From: Sneathiella aquimaris
GTDB taxonomy: Bacteria; Pseudomonadota; Alphaproteobacteria; Sneathiellales; Sneathiellaceae
Length of the DNA: 64,000 nt
Reading direction: 5' to 3'
Assembly (NCBI RefSeq): GCF_026409565.1
Contig: NZ_CP112881.1
Location: forward strand, 124,001 to 188,000
The notes under the pieces were generated by a model. It was given only the letters and a program-made list of their open reading frames with translations. It was not told where the DNA came from and searched no databases. The translations under genes and the position numbers were made by a program. Shown piece by piece: positions 24,186 to 33,569 of the stretch (the first letter of the stretch is position 1; each line of letters begins with the position of its first letter).

Positions 24186-25439
24186 TCAATCAGACGATAC
24201 CTTCTGAAGATCCTTCCAGTTAGATGTATAGCAGGGGCTTAAATGTTCTCTCGCCATCCACCAATTTCGGGTAAATCCACTGGATGCGATCCGGACCGTT
24301 TCACGGCCAAAGCGTTGGTTAAGTCCATCTAAGGTTTTCATCAAATTTGCCGAAGAACCCTCATCTGATCCTGATGTAAAAAGGGACGGTTGGCTTTCAT
24401 GAGCGTAGACCAGTTCGGAAAGCGTTATTCCGGCCTTCTGATATGCTGAACCTTCAACTGAAATTTTACGTAATCCTTCTAAAGCGGCTCTGACGAGGGT
24501 AGGGGTGTTATTCGTCGCTTCCGGAAATATCATTGTTGCGGAAGATCCTGGCTGGCGATGCGCTTCTTTGAGGGGCGGATTTACAAAGACCGAGAGGCGG
24601 TGGGCAAATACCTTCTTCTGGCGCGCCTTCTCAGCCGCGCGGGATGCATACAAGGCAACGGCCTCTTGCAAGTCTTTGAGGGTATGTACCCGGCCCTTAA
24701 ATCCTCGACTGACCATGATGTGTTGGGGATGAGGGGGCGCTTCATTGAAGGTGAAACAAGGAACACCCTGCAGCTCCCGCACGGTCTTTTCTAAAACAAC
24801 GCTAAAATGCTGCCGAATAAAGCGCGGATCTTGTTTTTGCAAAGACCGGGCATTCTTTATTCCCATCTCATTGAGGCGGCGACCAAGGCGGCGGCCAACA
24901 CCCCAAACTTCCTGAACGTCAATTTGCGCGAGGTAGGAGGTTGGATCGTTTGGTAGGATAACCACACCGTCACTTGCGGGATTCTTTTTAGCGATCCGAT
25001 TGGCGATTTTGGCAAGGGTCTTTGTTGGTGCAACACCAACACTAACTGGAATACCCGTTGATTGTTCAACATCGGCTTTCAAATTCCGGCAATATCGGTC
25101 GCGATTGCGAAAGCCGGAAAAATCTAAAAAGGCTTCGTCAATGCTGTAAACTTCTACCGCCGGGGCTTTGGCCTTGAGGATTTTCATAACCCGAGCCGAA
25201 AAGTCGCCATACAGAGCATAGTTTGAGCTGAAAACCGTAACACCGGCTTGTGCGAGTTTGTCTCGGACCTGGAAATAAGGCGCGCCCATTTCAATGCCGA
25301 GTGTTTTGGATTGAGCGCACCTGGCAATAACGCAGCCATCATTGTTCGAGAGAACAACAACAGGCTTTGTGCGTAAATCAGGCCGAAAAACCCGCTCGCA
25401 GGAAGCATAAAAGTTATTGCAGTCGACTAAGGCCAGCAT
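24186..25439 (-). CDS. umuC: DNA polymerase V catalytic subunit UmuC
   Basis: The 417-residue Y-family polymerase starts MLALVDCNNFYASCERVFRP (first catalytic Asp, D6), has SNNDGCVIARCAQSKTLGI and the second catalytic acidic pair in VYSIDEAFLDFSGF. The helix-hairpin-helix WGVGRRLGRRLNEMGI and the C-terminal little-finger region with the final SPCYTSNWKDL follow. The length is normal. It performs error-prone translesion synthesis with UmuD'. The start abuts the umuD stop, so the two are co-translated. Its own copy on an accessory region is common on plasmids and islands. Confidence 0.93.
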   Translation of the reverse strand: MLALVDCNNFYASCERVFRPDLRTKPVVVLSNNDGCVIARCAQSKTLGIEMGAPYFQVRDKLAQAGVTVFSSNYALYGDFSARVMKILKAKAPAVEVYSIDEAFLDFSGFRNRDRYCRNLKADVEQSTGIPVSVGVAPTKTLAKIANRIAKKNPASDGVVILPNDPTSYLAQIDVQEVWGVGRRLGRRLNEMGIKNARSLQKQDPRFIRQHFSVVLEKTVRELQGVPCFTFNEAPPHPQHIMVSRGFKGRVHTLKDLQEAVALYASRAAEKARQKKVFAHRLSVFVNPPLKEAHRQPGSSATMIFPEATNNTPTLVRAALEGLRKISVEGSAYQKAGITLSELVYAHESQPSLFTSGSDEGSSANLMKTLDGLNQRFGRETVRIASSGFTRNWWMAREHLSPCYTSNWKDLQKVSSD

Positions 25440-25865
25440 TTAAAACCGGTGGATGGCGGCCTTTACGACCCCCCATATCAGTGTATCCTCTGTGATAGGT
25501 ATTTCCGGATAATCTGGGTTGGCTGGTATCAGGCATGGTTTTTTATCAACAACCACGTACATCTTCACCGTCAGTTCACCGTTTAGAGCGGCAACAACGA
25601 TCATCCCAGACTTTGGGGTGATGGACCGATCAATCACCAAAATCGAGCCGTCGAGGATTCCGACACCTTTCATGCTGTCGCCGGTGACCCGCATGAGGAA
25701 TGTTGCCGGAGGATTTGTCACGAGTAATTCATTCAGATCCAGCGGATCTTCTAGCCAGTCTTCCGCCGGAGAGGGAAACCCAGCAGGAACTAAGCCGCCA
25801 AATTGCTGCAAAGGTATCTTTGATTTAATCGTCGCGGGATTGATTTGAAGAATCTGTACTGTCAT
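25440..25865 (-). CDS. umuD: UmuD, autocleaved SOS mutagenesis protein
   Basis: The 141-residue protein has the LexA/UmuD S24 peptidase: cleavage region GFPSPAEDW, catalytic Ser in GDSMKGVGI and catalytic Lys in LNGELTVK. After RecA-stimulated self-cleavage, UmuD' partners UmuC. The frame is open to an ATG at 25892, but that start lies upstream of a LexA box at 25876-25890, so I chose the ATG at 25865, which gives the usual N-terminus (MTVQILQINPATIKSKIP). Confidence 0.92.
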   Translation of the reverse strand: MTVQILQINPATIKSKIPLQQFGGLVPAGFPSPAEDWLEDPLDLNELLVTNPPATFLMRVTGDSMKGVGILDGSILVIDRSITPKSGMIVVAALNGELTVKMYVVVDKKPCLIPANPDYPEIPITEDTLIWGVVKAAIHRF

Positions 25866-25875
25866 TTGGCAATGA

Positions 25876-25890
25876 GAACAAACAAAGAAC
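25876..25890 (-). promoter_or_regulatory. LexA (SOS) box of umuDC
   Basis: On the minus strand this is GTTCTTTGTTTGTTC, an exact fit to the alphaproteobacterial LexA operator GTTC-N7-GTTC. It ends ten bases before the chosen umuD start, which predicts repression by LexA and induction by DNA damage. Confidence 0.88.
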
Positions 25891-26080
25891 ATTTCTGCAA
25901 GAAAAATTCTTCAAACCTAGTCATTGAGTATAATAATTTCTTCAAAACATTCGTACTCTTTCTGGGTAGTAAGTTTCCGTTAATTTGTCTGAGTTAGTCT
26001 TTTTGTTAAATTTTATGACGGCGCTTGCGGTTTAGTTTCGTGGGCTTTTGATAAGTTGTAAATTAAACAGAAAGATTATT

Positions 26081-26605
26081 GTGGTCCGAAAAATCCTGTC
26101 CCTGAAAAAATATAAAAACGATATTTTGAAGCGGAAAGCGTCGAGTCTTTTCAAAGGAATATTGACTGCAAGTATTACAGGGATTTTTCTAGGCGCGTTC
26201 TATCTGTTTGTTGATGAAATTGATTTCTCAGAAATATCCAATGAAGAGGAACTAACGGGTTCAGTTACTCATGTAAGAGATGCCGATACGATTGAAGTAT
26301 CAGGTGTCCCCATTCGGCTAAACGGTATATCCGCACCGGAGCTCAATACGCGAGAAGGGCAGAACGGGAAAACATTTCTGAAACAGCTTGTTCTTAACGA
26401 GAAAGTTGTGTGCCGGTTAAATGGGGATAGGACTCACGACCGGAAAGTTGGAGTATGCCATCTAGCAGGAAAGGATATTGGCGTAAGTATCGTCAAGGCA
26501 GGTCATGCTGCTGATTGCCCTCGATATTCAAATGGACGGTATAAGAGTTTTGAAACTGTTGAAGCTCGTCGCTGGCCACTGCCTAATTACTGTAAGGCGA
26601 GTTGA
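26081..26605 (+). CDS. Membrane-anchored thermonuclease (SNase)-like protein
   Basis: The protein of about 174 residues has a basic N-terminus, one membrane helix (TASITGIFLGAFYLFVDE) and an SNase domain: VTHVRDADTIEVSG, PIRLNGISAPELNTREGQNG (with the first catalytic Arg and the acidic residues) and RKVGVCHLAGKDIGVSIVKA. The C-terminal YCKAS and Cys-Pro pattern is typical of short secreted SNase proteins. It would cut nucleic acids at the cell surface or in the periplasm. No ATG is in frame, so a GTG at 26081 is chosen; a TTG at 26048 is the alternative. It is divergent from umuD. Confidence 0.8.
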   Translation: MVRKILSLKKYKNDILKRKASSLFKGILTASITGIFLGAFYLFVDEIDFSEISNEEELTGSVTHVRDADTIEVSGVPIRLNGISAPELNTREGQNGKTFLKQLVLNEKVVCRLNGDRTHDRKVGVCHLAGKDIGVSIVKAGHAADCPRYSNGRYKSFETVEARRWPLPNYCKAS

Positions 26606-26972
26606 TCTTTGTAAATTGCTTTTTGAGCATAAAATCAGTTTAATTTAATTGACAGTATAACACCGTGGAGGTTTTCTCATCTGACGGGGTTGATCATGCG
26701 TGATGCGCGTGATGTCGTTGAAATCAAATGGGCATCAAAGAGATTATGGTAGGGGAGGCTTGTTTGACGTCAGCGCCTATGGGCTTGAATAACGGAATTG
26801 TATAAGAGAGGGTTTCTGGTTCATCGTAATGACCCGTAGGGGAATGAAGATGAAACAGAAATTGCAGACAAGATAGAGCGGTGCCGCCGTTTGGCTGGGA
26901 CATGTAGAGGGTTCATTGATGAGGGCAAACATGTCATTTTCGACGCAAGAAAATACGTGAACCTTTTCAATA
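26606..26972. other. Repeat-bearing gap right of the nuclease gene
   Basis: No gene is supported. The inverted partner of the repeat at 23894-23944 lies at 26810-26862; the frame running through it is not a recognisable protein. Confidence 0.45.
26810..26862 (-). repeat. Right arm of the imperfect inverted repeat around umuDC and the nuclease gene
   Basis: Read on the minus strand it gives TTCATCTTCATTCC and CATTACGATGAACCAGAAAC, matching 23894-23944 with a few substitutions and one base of length difference. Confidence 0.55.
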
Positions 26973-27812
26973 TTAAAGCTGCCACTCTGGGTGTTTAGCT
27001 TGATTATAGAAGTCAACACATACAGAATTGGGCGTGCGCCCGATCTTTTCTCGGCTAGGCTCCAATAATTCGATTAAACCGGCATAGTAGTCTTGCTCTC
27101 CCGCCCATGCCTCATCTTCAGATGTAAGCTCTAAGTATCGACGATATACATACGATAATGCATCAGCCACTTGAACAAGGGATGAATGATCCGACTTAAT
27201 GGCAAATGCGGTATTGATAATGTGATCAAATCGATCCCCCGCACTTCTTTGGATCCAGATGGTGTTCCCTCGTCGCCTCGTCTGAATTTGGTAGAGTCCG
27301 TCAAACCAAGGATCACCTTGATATAGTGCGTCCGAAAGCGCTGGCATCTCTGTTTTGTTATCATCCATTATAACAACTGTAAGGCCTTTACTGTTCTTAA
27401 TTCCTTGGACCTTCTTCTGAACAAGGCAACTAGCGAACATCGCTCCGGCCATCCAATAGCTGTTTGCAAACGGTTGGTTGTTGCCAGCGGCAGCGGCAGC
27501 ATTGAAAGCGTCGAAGGAAATACCAATTCCAAAAATCTTTCCGCCATTTGCTACGGCGATGCTACAAATATCAGACAAAAAATCTTTGCGTTCTTGGGCA
27601 TCAATCTGTCGCCACGCTCCTCTGCCATTGATGAATCGGCTTGTTTTGAGATCAGATCTTATCCCAGGGTGTCGATCAAATAAGGCTGCTAATTTTTCAT
27701 CAAATTCAGCTGTTTTAGTACGGAGTTTGTATGCATCAACCATCAACCCACAAGTAACAAAAACATCTCCTTGATCTTGGCTGCCGCTCTCATCTAGATA
27801 AATAAATTTCAT
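26973..27812 (-). CDS. DUF3800 domain protein
   Basis: The 279-residue protein starts MKFIYLDESGSQDQGDVFVT, the classic DUF3800 opening with the first acidic pair (DES), followed by CGLMVDAYKL. Later it has GLTVVIMDDNKTEM and DHSSLVQVADALSYVYRRYL, the conserved second and third acidic strands/helix of this predicted RNase H-like fold. Function is unestablished. It starts three bases after the stop of the Fic gene on the same strand, so the two form an operon and probably work together. Confidence 0.85.
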   Translation of the reverse strand: MKFIYLDESGSQDQGDVFVTCGLMVDAYKLRTKTAEFDEKLAALFDRHPGIRSDLKTSRFINGRGAWRQIDAQERKDFLSDICSIAVANGGKIFGIGISFDAFNAAAAAGNNQPFANSYWMAGAMFASCLVQKKVQGIKNSKGLTVVIMDDNKTEMPALSDALYQGDPWFDGLYQIQTRRRGNTIWIQRSAGDRFDHIINTAFAIKSDHSSLVQVADALSYVYRRYLELTSEDEAWAGEQDYYAGLIELLEPSREKIGRTPNSVCVDFYNQAKHPEWQL

Positions 27813-27815
27813 GTC

Positions 27816-29309
27816 TTAGCTTTCCCCCCCGCTTATATCTGCCGGTATGCGCAGGCGAGCATCTTCACCTTCAGCAAATGCATCGGTCTGTTCAAGCACC
27901 ATGCGCGCATGGCTGAGATCTTGCCAATCGATCGCATGGGTATAACGCTGTGCAAAGTCTAGCATGCGGATAAGTGGGGTCGTATGGCGATTATGGGACA
28001 ATGCTTTGAGCGCCCCGAGATAATCGGTACGGTAAACAGTCGGAATGATGATACGTTCTTCACCACCTGCGACCAATTCAGCATTCATCATCACACGCGC
28101 TACACGTCCATTCCCGTCAGAAAAGGGGTGAACCTCGCTCACGATGAACATCATAAAGACGGCTCTGTGAAATGGGTCCCCCAGCCCCTGAAGGAACTCG
28201 AAGCCTTTTTCAAGTGTTCCAGTCACAAGCTCAGGTTCAACAAATATAGTCTGACCGGCCCGGTTGGTCTGTTTCTTAAAGGCGCCTGGATTTTTGTCTG
28301 GGCGGGCCTCCATGATCGTGGCGTGACGACGACGCAATAGGTCGACAAACTCATTAAAGTCGGATGGCAGCTTTTTCATTTCCGTCTGATCCGAAACGAT
28401 ACGGAAAGTGCCAAGTACATCATGCGCATCGTCGGGACGTTCTTGCGGAATAACACCGTCAAATACGATCTCTCTGGCTTCATCGACACTAAATTCCGTT
28501 CCTTCGATAAAATTCGAGAAATAAGCTTCGAAGAAAGCAAGGTGTGCATTTGCTTCACCTGCGCGCTCAGGAGAGCGGCGTACCATGGGGACAATCTCCC
28601 GGAGAGCGGCGAAAAGTTTTTCAAAAAGTTGAATACGATCCGGATCAAATGGACTACCTGCAACACGCGCCTTGCCAACAGCAGACTTCACATCGGCTTC
28701 ACGTGTTCCAAGCAAAGCTCCGACCAGATTGTTAAATTCTTCGAACTCTTTTTGGAGTCCGAGTTGTGGGGCTATTTCACGTGCCTCATCACGAATACGA
28801 TTTAGGGCTGCCTCGCCCTGTCCTCGCAGCAATTTATCGAGGCGGTCTTCTATTTCTTCGTGGAAGAGTGTTCGCGCGACACGCCCGCCGCGTGCGCGCG
28901 AAGACTGCATGTTTTCAAGATAAGCTCTTGCCGGGGATGCCAAGCGGGCACCTCCGATAAAGGGCCTGTCGCTGTCGGTGGCCTCCGGACCCTTGCGCGG
29001 GCGAAACACAAGCCCCGGCAATTCAACCTTGCGCTTCTTGTCAGATATCAGAAAGACTGACCCGTCGGCAGCTGGTTTGTTTTCAATCGCCGTCCGGTCG
29101 GTGATCAAAGCATCGGGGTAATAAGCCGTGATAAGATAGTACCAGTTGCGCAGCACCAGCCTATCAGGGGCCTCTTGAAGATTGCGCGTATAAAGGCGAG
29201 AGCCGAGCTTACGCAGTTTTCCACGCGCCACCGCTTCCGATACGGCTTTGGAAATAGACGTGTCGGATACGAACACCTCTGGCATCGCATCTACCGAAAA
29301 TTCTGGCAT
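27816..29309 (-). CDS. Fic-domain protein with an N-terminal regulator-like domain
   Basis: The 497-residue protein has a full Fic motif, HPFSDGNGRVAR near residues 392-403, which transfers AMP or a related group to target proteins. An inhibitory helix motif of the form S-x-x-x-E-G (SNFIEG near 265-270) precedes it, so the enzyme is self-inhibited in the usual class II way. The N-terminal 170 residues (SISKAVSEAVARGKLRKLGS, then LYTRN and LITDRTAIEN) look like the AbiEi-type winged helix and following domain found in transcriptional antitoxins. This suggests DNA binding and autoregulation. It is followed after three bases by a DUF3800 gene. Confidence 0.88.
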   Translation of the reverse strand: MPEFSVDAMPEVFVSDTSISKAVSEAVARGKLRKLGSRLYTRNLQEAPDRLVLRNWYYLITAYYPDALITDRTAIENKPAADGSVFLISDKKRKVELPGLVFRPRKGPEATDSDRPFIGGARLASPARAYLENMQSSRARGGRVARTLFHEEIEDRLDKLLRGQGEAALNRIRDEAREIAPQLGLQKEFEEFNNLVGALLGTREADVKSAVGKARVAGSPFDPDRIQLFEKLFAALREIVPMVRRSPERAGEANAHLAFFEAYFSNFIEGTEFSVDEAREIVFDGVIPQERPDDAHDVLGTFRIVSDQTEMKKLPSDFNEFVDLLRRRHATIMEARPDKNPGAFKKQTNRAGQTIFVEPELVTGTLEKGFEFLQGLGDPFHRAVFMMFIVSEVHPFSDGNGRVARVMMNAELVAGGEERIIIPTVYRTDYLGALKALSHNRHTTPLIRMLDFAQRYTHAIDWQDLSHARMVLEQTDAFAEGEDARLRIPADISGGES

Positions 29310-29337
29310 TAAGCTCTCCTTATGAGGCTATTATGCT

Positions 29338-29475
29338 GAATTTTCGGGATTTAATATACCATAAAACTGAATTTTTGGTATTTTAGAGAAATTTCAGGAA
29401 TTTTTGACACAAAAACTATTCCCAATAAATATATGGCGGAATTATCGGGATTTAATACATCTAAAATCTGAAAAT
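29338..29475. promoter_or_regulatory. AT-rich repeats upstream of the Fic gene
   Basis: Two similar segments about 98 bases apart begin AATTTTCGGGATTTAATA (29338) and AATTATCGGGATTTAATA (29436), each followed within 20 bases by AAAACTGAA or AAATCTGAAA. They lie immediately upstream of the Fic gene on its minus-strand promoter side. Such paired sites suit an autoregulatory protein such as the AbiEi-like N-terminus of the Fic protein; this is inference. Confidence 0.5.
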
Positions 29476-29554
29476 TCGAAACTTAAGATGAAAATCTGCT
29501 ATATAGTTCCAACAATAAAAAGGACACCTTCGTAGCGGATACGGTTCATTTTTT

Positions 29555-29692
29555 CTAATTGTGTCGTTGGGTCAAAGCAGAAGTCGCAGCTGTTTTAGCA
29601 GCATTGCTAGAATTCGGATTTCGAAGGGCTTGTAGAAGCAGCTGAAGCTGCTCGCGTGCTCGTGACTTCAGTGTTTTGCTTTTGCTTGCCAC
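29555..29692 (-). CDS. Possible small basic protein
   Basis: A GTG at 29692 with AAGGAAG upstream opens a 45-codon frame reading ASKSKTLKSRAREQLQLLLQ and ALRNPNSSNAAKTAATSALT. The composition (basic start, leucine/alanine helix) looks coding, but no family is recognised. Confidence 0.35.
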   Translation of the reverse strand: MASKSKTLKSRAREQLQLLLQALRNPNSSNAAKTAATSALTQRHN

Positions 29693-30086
29693 TGGTGATC
29701 ACTTCCTTTTAAGTTTCCTGGAGTGAGCCAGCCTCATGCTTTTCAAAAACCCCAAGTAATTTGTTCATCCGTAAATCTGCGTTTCACATAATGCCCCCGT
29801 TTGTGTTAACGAAAACACTTACTTTTGAGAGGCGTCAGTTTGGGGAGAGAGTCACTATACTTGGTGGCGATGATCATATAGTCGAAGGCGTGCAATGTTT
29901 GACGACAGCTAGCGGCATTCCTTTTCAGTCCATGAATAGGTTCGTTGATAGATCGGAATAACGAACTGCGGCAATTTTTTGAGGAATGCTAGAAGTTTGG
30001 CTTCGGCTGCTTTCATGTCTAAGGCAGCTTTCTAATTAGTGCATTCGATTTAATAGGTTACGTGATTTCCATTACTTAAAGAAGTT
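29693..30086. other. Gap between the Fic region and the nuclease-helicase gene
   Basis: An open frame at 29790-29961 has no family signal and I do not call it. Nothing else is recognised. Confidence 0.35.
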
Positions 30087-33000
30087 CTAAATTAAAGAAA
30101 TTGTTTCGCTAAGCTCAAGGTATCGGCAAAAAGCATTGGCCAATTGCATCTGTCTCGGAGTTTTGCATTCTGCCTCAAAAACCTGTGGCGAAGCTACAAG
30201 GATGGCGATGCACTGCGCGCGCGAAATCGCCACGTTGAAGCGGTTTGCACTATAGAGAAATTCCATGCCGCGTGGCGCATCAGCATGGCTGGAAGTGGCC
30301 ATCGAATAGATTGTAATCGGAGCTTCTTGCCCTTGGAATTTATCAACTGTTCCAACGCGCGCATCCGGCAGCCGTTGCTGAATTTCAAACACTTGCGCAT
30401 TGTAGGGAGCGATTATCAGTATGTCGCCGATAGTAACCGGCTTCGTCTCGCCATCACGATCAGTCCACTCTGCACCATGATCTAATATCTTCTCCACAAG
30501 GACTTTGACAGCTTCAGCTTCCTCAATAGACGTGCTGGTGTTGCCGATGTGCGGCACTGGCATGTAGCGCATCCCTGACCCTGAGACGATACTGTCTGAG
30601 CCAATGATTTGACGTTCGCATCCCTCAATGGAATTCAGTTTTCCTTCGTAGAATAGTTCTGAATTAAACGCGCAAATTTCGGGGTGAAGGCGATAAGTAG
30701 TACTAAGGAAAAGCCCCTGTTGCGGTTCTATGGTCTGCTGCCCCCCGATCAAATAATCGAGCGCGGACACTCCCGTTCCATCTGGATGTGTACCTTGCGT
30801 GGGCTGCTCCAACTGTTGAGGGTCACCTAGCAGAATGACAGTCTGTGCTGCCTGAGAAACAGCCAAAACATTGGCAAGGGACATTTGACCTGCCTCATCG
30901 ACAACGAGCACATCAACGGCTCCAAAAGCGTCTTGTTTAGCCCAGAAGAAATGCGTTGCTCCTGCTACTTTTGCACTTCCTGATGATAGTGCATTCAAGA
31001 CGTCGTCGTTCGTTTTCGCAAAAGTCAGTTTTGCTCCATCTATCTCTTTATTGCCCTGTTCTGGTTTCTGGATGCTAACAAAATCTACCTCCATTTCAGG
31101 AGCGGCCTCGATCACCTTGTCCATCAGGTTTCGAATTACCTTGTGGCTGTTAGCTGTGATCCCAACGGTCTTACCCTGTTTCACCAACTCGCAGATCATG
31201 CGCGCACCTGTAAATGACTTTCCGGTGCCGGGCGGTCCTTGGACTGGGAGAACTCCACCATTCATCAATCGAGCAACCCGTAGAGCGGCTGTCAGGCTTT
31301 CTTCGCCGTCTCGTTGAAACGGTTGTCCCGAGATATCCAGTGGATTCCGCAGAAGGAGGTCGCGGGCGCTCTTATAAGCGCCGTCGCCCTCAATACCATT
31401 TTCGGCAACATATTCGCCTAGACGAAAGAGTGAGGCCGCTTGTTCTTTGGGATCAATGAATTTGTGCGCGAAAACACCCTCTGGATGAACACCTGCCGTT
31501 GCCTTCATTTTCTTGATATCGATGGTTTGATCGTCTTGCGAAACCATCATGGCGGTGCCGAGTTTGTCACCCCCTACATTGTGCAATCCTTCGTCGCCTC
31601 GAATGTCGGTTTCCTGAGCTTCAAAACTATAGCGGTGGGTCGGAATACCTGTCTTAGAAGTTTCGACTTCGCCTACGAGTTGCAAATGACCAATTCCGGC
31701 CTTTTCTTCAAGAAGTTCCAAACTGCTCAAGTCTTGCAAACGAAATTTTTCCCACCACACGGCTTTGTTCTCACGTCGGTGCCAATCAAGAATATAAGCT
31801 AGAACCCATCGTGCTTGCTCTTCTTGAGATCGTTCTTCCGGATCGACAGGCACATTACTTGTAAGAGTTTCTATTAAAGCCAGGACGCGTTGTTGCTGCT
31901 CGCTTAGTTCCTCACTGGGGCCATCTTGGCCAGGTTCGGGCCTCGGTATATCGTGCCCATCTGAAACTCTCGATGATCGGAGTTCCTCTAACCAGTCGCG
32001 CAGGCTACTGGTCGCAAAGCAATCATCGGCATTGTATGAAGCTACCACGACCTTTGTCTCTTCATTTATTGATGGGATATCATCCAGCTCTAAACCCGCT
32101 GTAACCTTGGTCAGCGCCATGTTCGCTTCAGTCAACGGTGTCTTGCGTTGATACCCGCAAAAGGGTTCGAGTTTCTTCAAAGAGTAGCTCTCTACGCTGG
32201 CCCTGATGGCGTGTTTTGTAACGGTCAGCAGATCGACTAAAACTTTGCCCCGAAGTAGATTATCGACTTCGTCCTCGCGTGTGGCATAGCGGCCCATAAG
32301 ACGTTTCAGAGCGCCAGATTCATACCCGCCGAAATGGTAGACGTGCATGTCAGGAAACGTAACGCGTCGTTCGGTAACGAAATCAACAAAGCGTTCGAAG
32401 CACGCTTTCTCGCCTTGGCGGTCAAAGGCCCAGTCCTGAATATATTGGTCGGCACCAGCGCCATCTACATAGCAATATCCGAACAAATACTCCAAACCAT
32501 GTTCGCCAACAAACTGGTCGCTCTCGATGTCAAAGAACACATCACCTTGCGATGGTTCCGGAAGCGCCGCAAACCCGAACTCCGGAACAACATTTAAAAA
32601 CTCAAACTCGTTTTCCCCTGAGTGTCTGGCAGCAACTTGTATGGCGGCTTGAGCTTTTATTCTTTCAAATGATGCGGGTGCACCGCGCTGTGGCGTAAAG
32701 GGCAGCGGCAACGGCATATCAGCAAGTGCTTGAGTGGACCCATAGCCGTTGTCTTGGAGCTCGGTAATTTGATTTTTCGATATGCCAGCCACAAGGCAAA
32801 GATGGTCATCCGCTCGACGCCGTTGCTGGCATTGTTGTTCCCAACGGCAGACATCGCAATGGCTCTTAGGATCAGGATATTCTTCTTCGCCGTCAGTTGA
32901 TTGTACAGCGCCTTCCGCAGCTGCCTTCACCCGACGGAAATAGGCGGCGTAGTCAGCAAAGCGGAATTCTTGAGGTTCGAAGTCAGACCATGGCGCTACT

Positions 33001-33503
33001 ACATAGATATGTTCTGGGGCGCAGCCCTGCATGGCCGCCAGCAAGTCCGCGTATAGGCAAAGCTGAAGCACCGTCCCGCCCTTTGTCTCGCGGGCAAGTT
33101 TGGTATCAATTATTTCATATGAATAATCACCGAGGTTGCTTGGAATTGAAACACGCCGAAGAACATCGGCGCGACCGCTCCATCGTCCATCTCTTAAAGA
33201 TGCTTGGATGATAATTTCAGAACCATTGCGCATAGCTTCCAACGTCGCATCGATTGTGCTGTCTGTGATATCAACGCCCGGTATTTCTGTAACTTGATGG
33301 CCTCGTTCGCGCAGGTGCCCAATATATGCATCTTCGTGCCGCTGACCACGTTCTCGAAGGATTTCTAAGAGGGGATCGTAGTGATCGGGCTTTTTTAATT
33401 CACCATTTGCGACTTGAACATCCAGTGCCGTTAAGTGCCCGCAGTTAAGATGTCCGACCAAGTCTGTCGCGCTGAGTTGAATGTTGCCTTCGATATTCTT
33501 CAT
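30087..33503 (-). CDS. RecB-like nuclease fused to a superfamily 1 helicase (TM0106-like)
   Basis: The 1138-residue protein has an N-terminal RecB-like nuclease: a cysteine early (LNCGHLTALDVQV), the acidic/lysine motif in YEIIDTKLARETKGGTVLQL and a cysteine cluster CDVCRWEQQC near residue 215. A ribonuclease H-like segment (DVFFDIESDQFVGEHGLEYL, 320-480) follows. The C-terminal half is a UPF1/Dna2-like helicase: GPPGTGKSFTG near 759, VLVVDEAGQMSL near 869, and GTVDKFQGQEAPITIYS followed by FNVAISRAQ. This architecture is the TM0106 family of putative nuclease-helicases. It lies 66 bases after the UvrD-like gene on the same strand and is probably the last gene of the defence run. Confidence 0.85.
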   Translation of the reverse strand: MKNIEGNIQLSATDLVGHLNCGHLTALDVQVANGELKKPDHYDPLLEILRERGQRHEDAYIGHLRERGHQVTEIPGVDITDSTIDATLEAMRNGSEIIIQASLRDGRWSGRADVLRRVSIPSNLGDYSYEIIDTKLARETKGGTVLQLCLYADLLAAMQGCAPEHIYVVAPWSDFEPQEFRFADYAAYFRRVKAAAEGAVQSTDGEEEYPDPKSHCDVCRWEQQCQQRRRADDHLCLVAGISKNQITELQDNGYGSTQALADMPLPLPFTPQRGAPASFERIKAQAAIQVAARHSGENEFEFLNVVPEFGFAALPEPSQGDVFFDIESDQFVGEHGLEYLFGYCYVDGAGADQYIQDWAFDRQGEKACFERFVDFVTERRVTFPDMHVYHFGGYESGALKRLMGRYATREDEVDNLLRGKVLVDLLTVTKHAIRASVESYSLKKLEPFCGYQRKTPLTEANMALTKVTAGLELDDIPSINEETKVVVASYNADDCFATSSLRDWLEELRSSRVSDGHDIPRPEPGQDGPSEELSEQQQRVLALIETLTSNVPVDPEERSQEEQARWVLAYILDWHRRENKAVWWEKFRLQDLSSLELLEEKAGIGHLQLVGEVETSKTGIPTHRYSFEAQETDIRGDEGLHNVGGDKLGTAMMVSQDDQTIDIKKMKATAGVHPEGVFAHKFIDPKEQAASLFRLGEYVAENGIEGDGAYKSARDLLLRNPLDISGQPFQRDGEESLTAALRVARLMNGGVLPVQGPPGTGKSFTGARMICELVKQGKTVGITANSHKVIRNLMDKVIEAAPEMEVDFVSIQKPEQGNKEIDGAKLTFAKTNDDVLNALSSGSAKVAGATHFFWAKQDAFGAVDVLVVDEAGQMSLANVLAVSQAAQTVILLGDPQQLEQPTQGTHPDGTGVSALDYLIGGQQTIEPQQGLFLSTTYRLHPEICAFNSELFYEGKLNSIEGCERQIIGSDSIVSGSGMRYMPVPHIGNTSTSIEEAEAVKVLVEKILDHGAEWTDRDGETKPVTIGDILIIAPYNAQVFEIQQRLPDARVGTVDKFQGQEAPITIYSMATSSHADAPRGMEFLYSANRFNVAISRAQCIAILVASPQVFEAECKTPRQMQLANAFCRYLELSETISLI

Positions 33504-33569
33504 GAACTTCGCCGCTAATAATTGATTAACTTATTATTTCAAACTCTTTGTTGTGAACGCATATGGTTG

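Noticed and set aside
23869-24242. Open frames in both phases left of umuC as genes
   Set aside because: They run through a repeated element-end sequence and an inverted repeat arm, have no recognisable domains, and end where the repeat copies do.
29761-29961. 66-residue open frame between Fic and the nuclease-helicase
   Set aside because: No family signal, poor start and no conservation evidence; too weak to call a gene.
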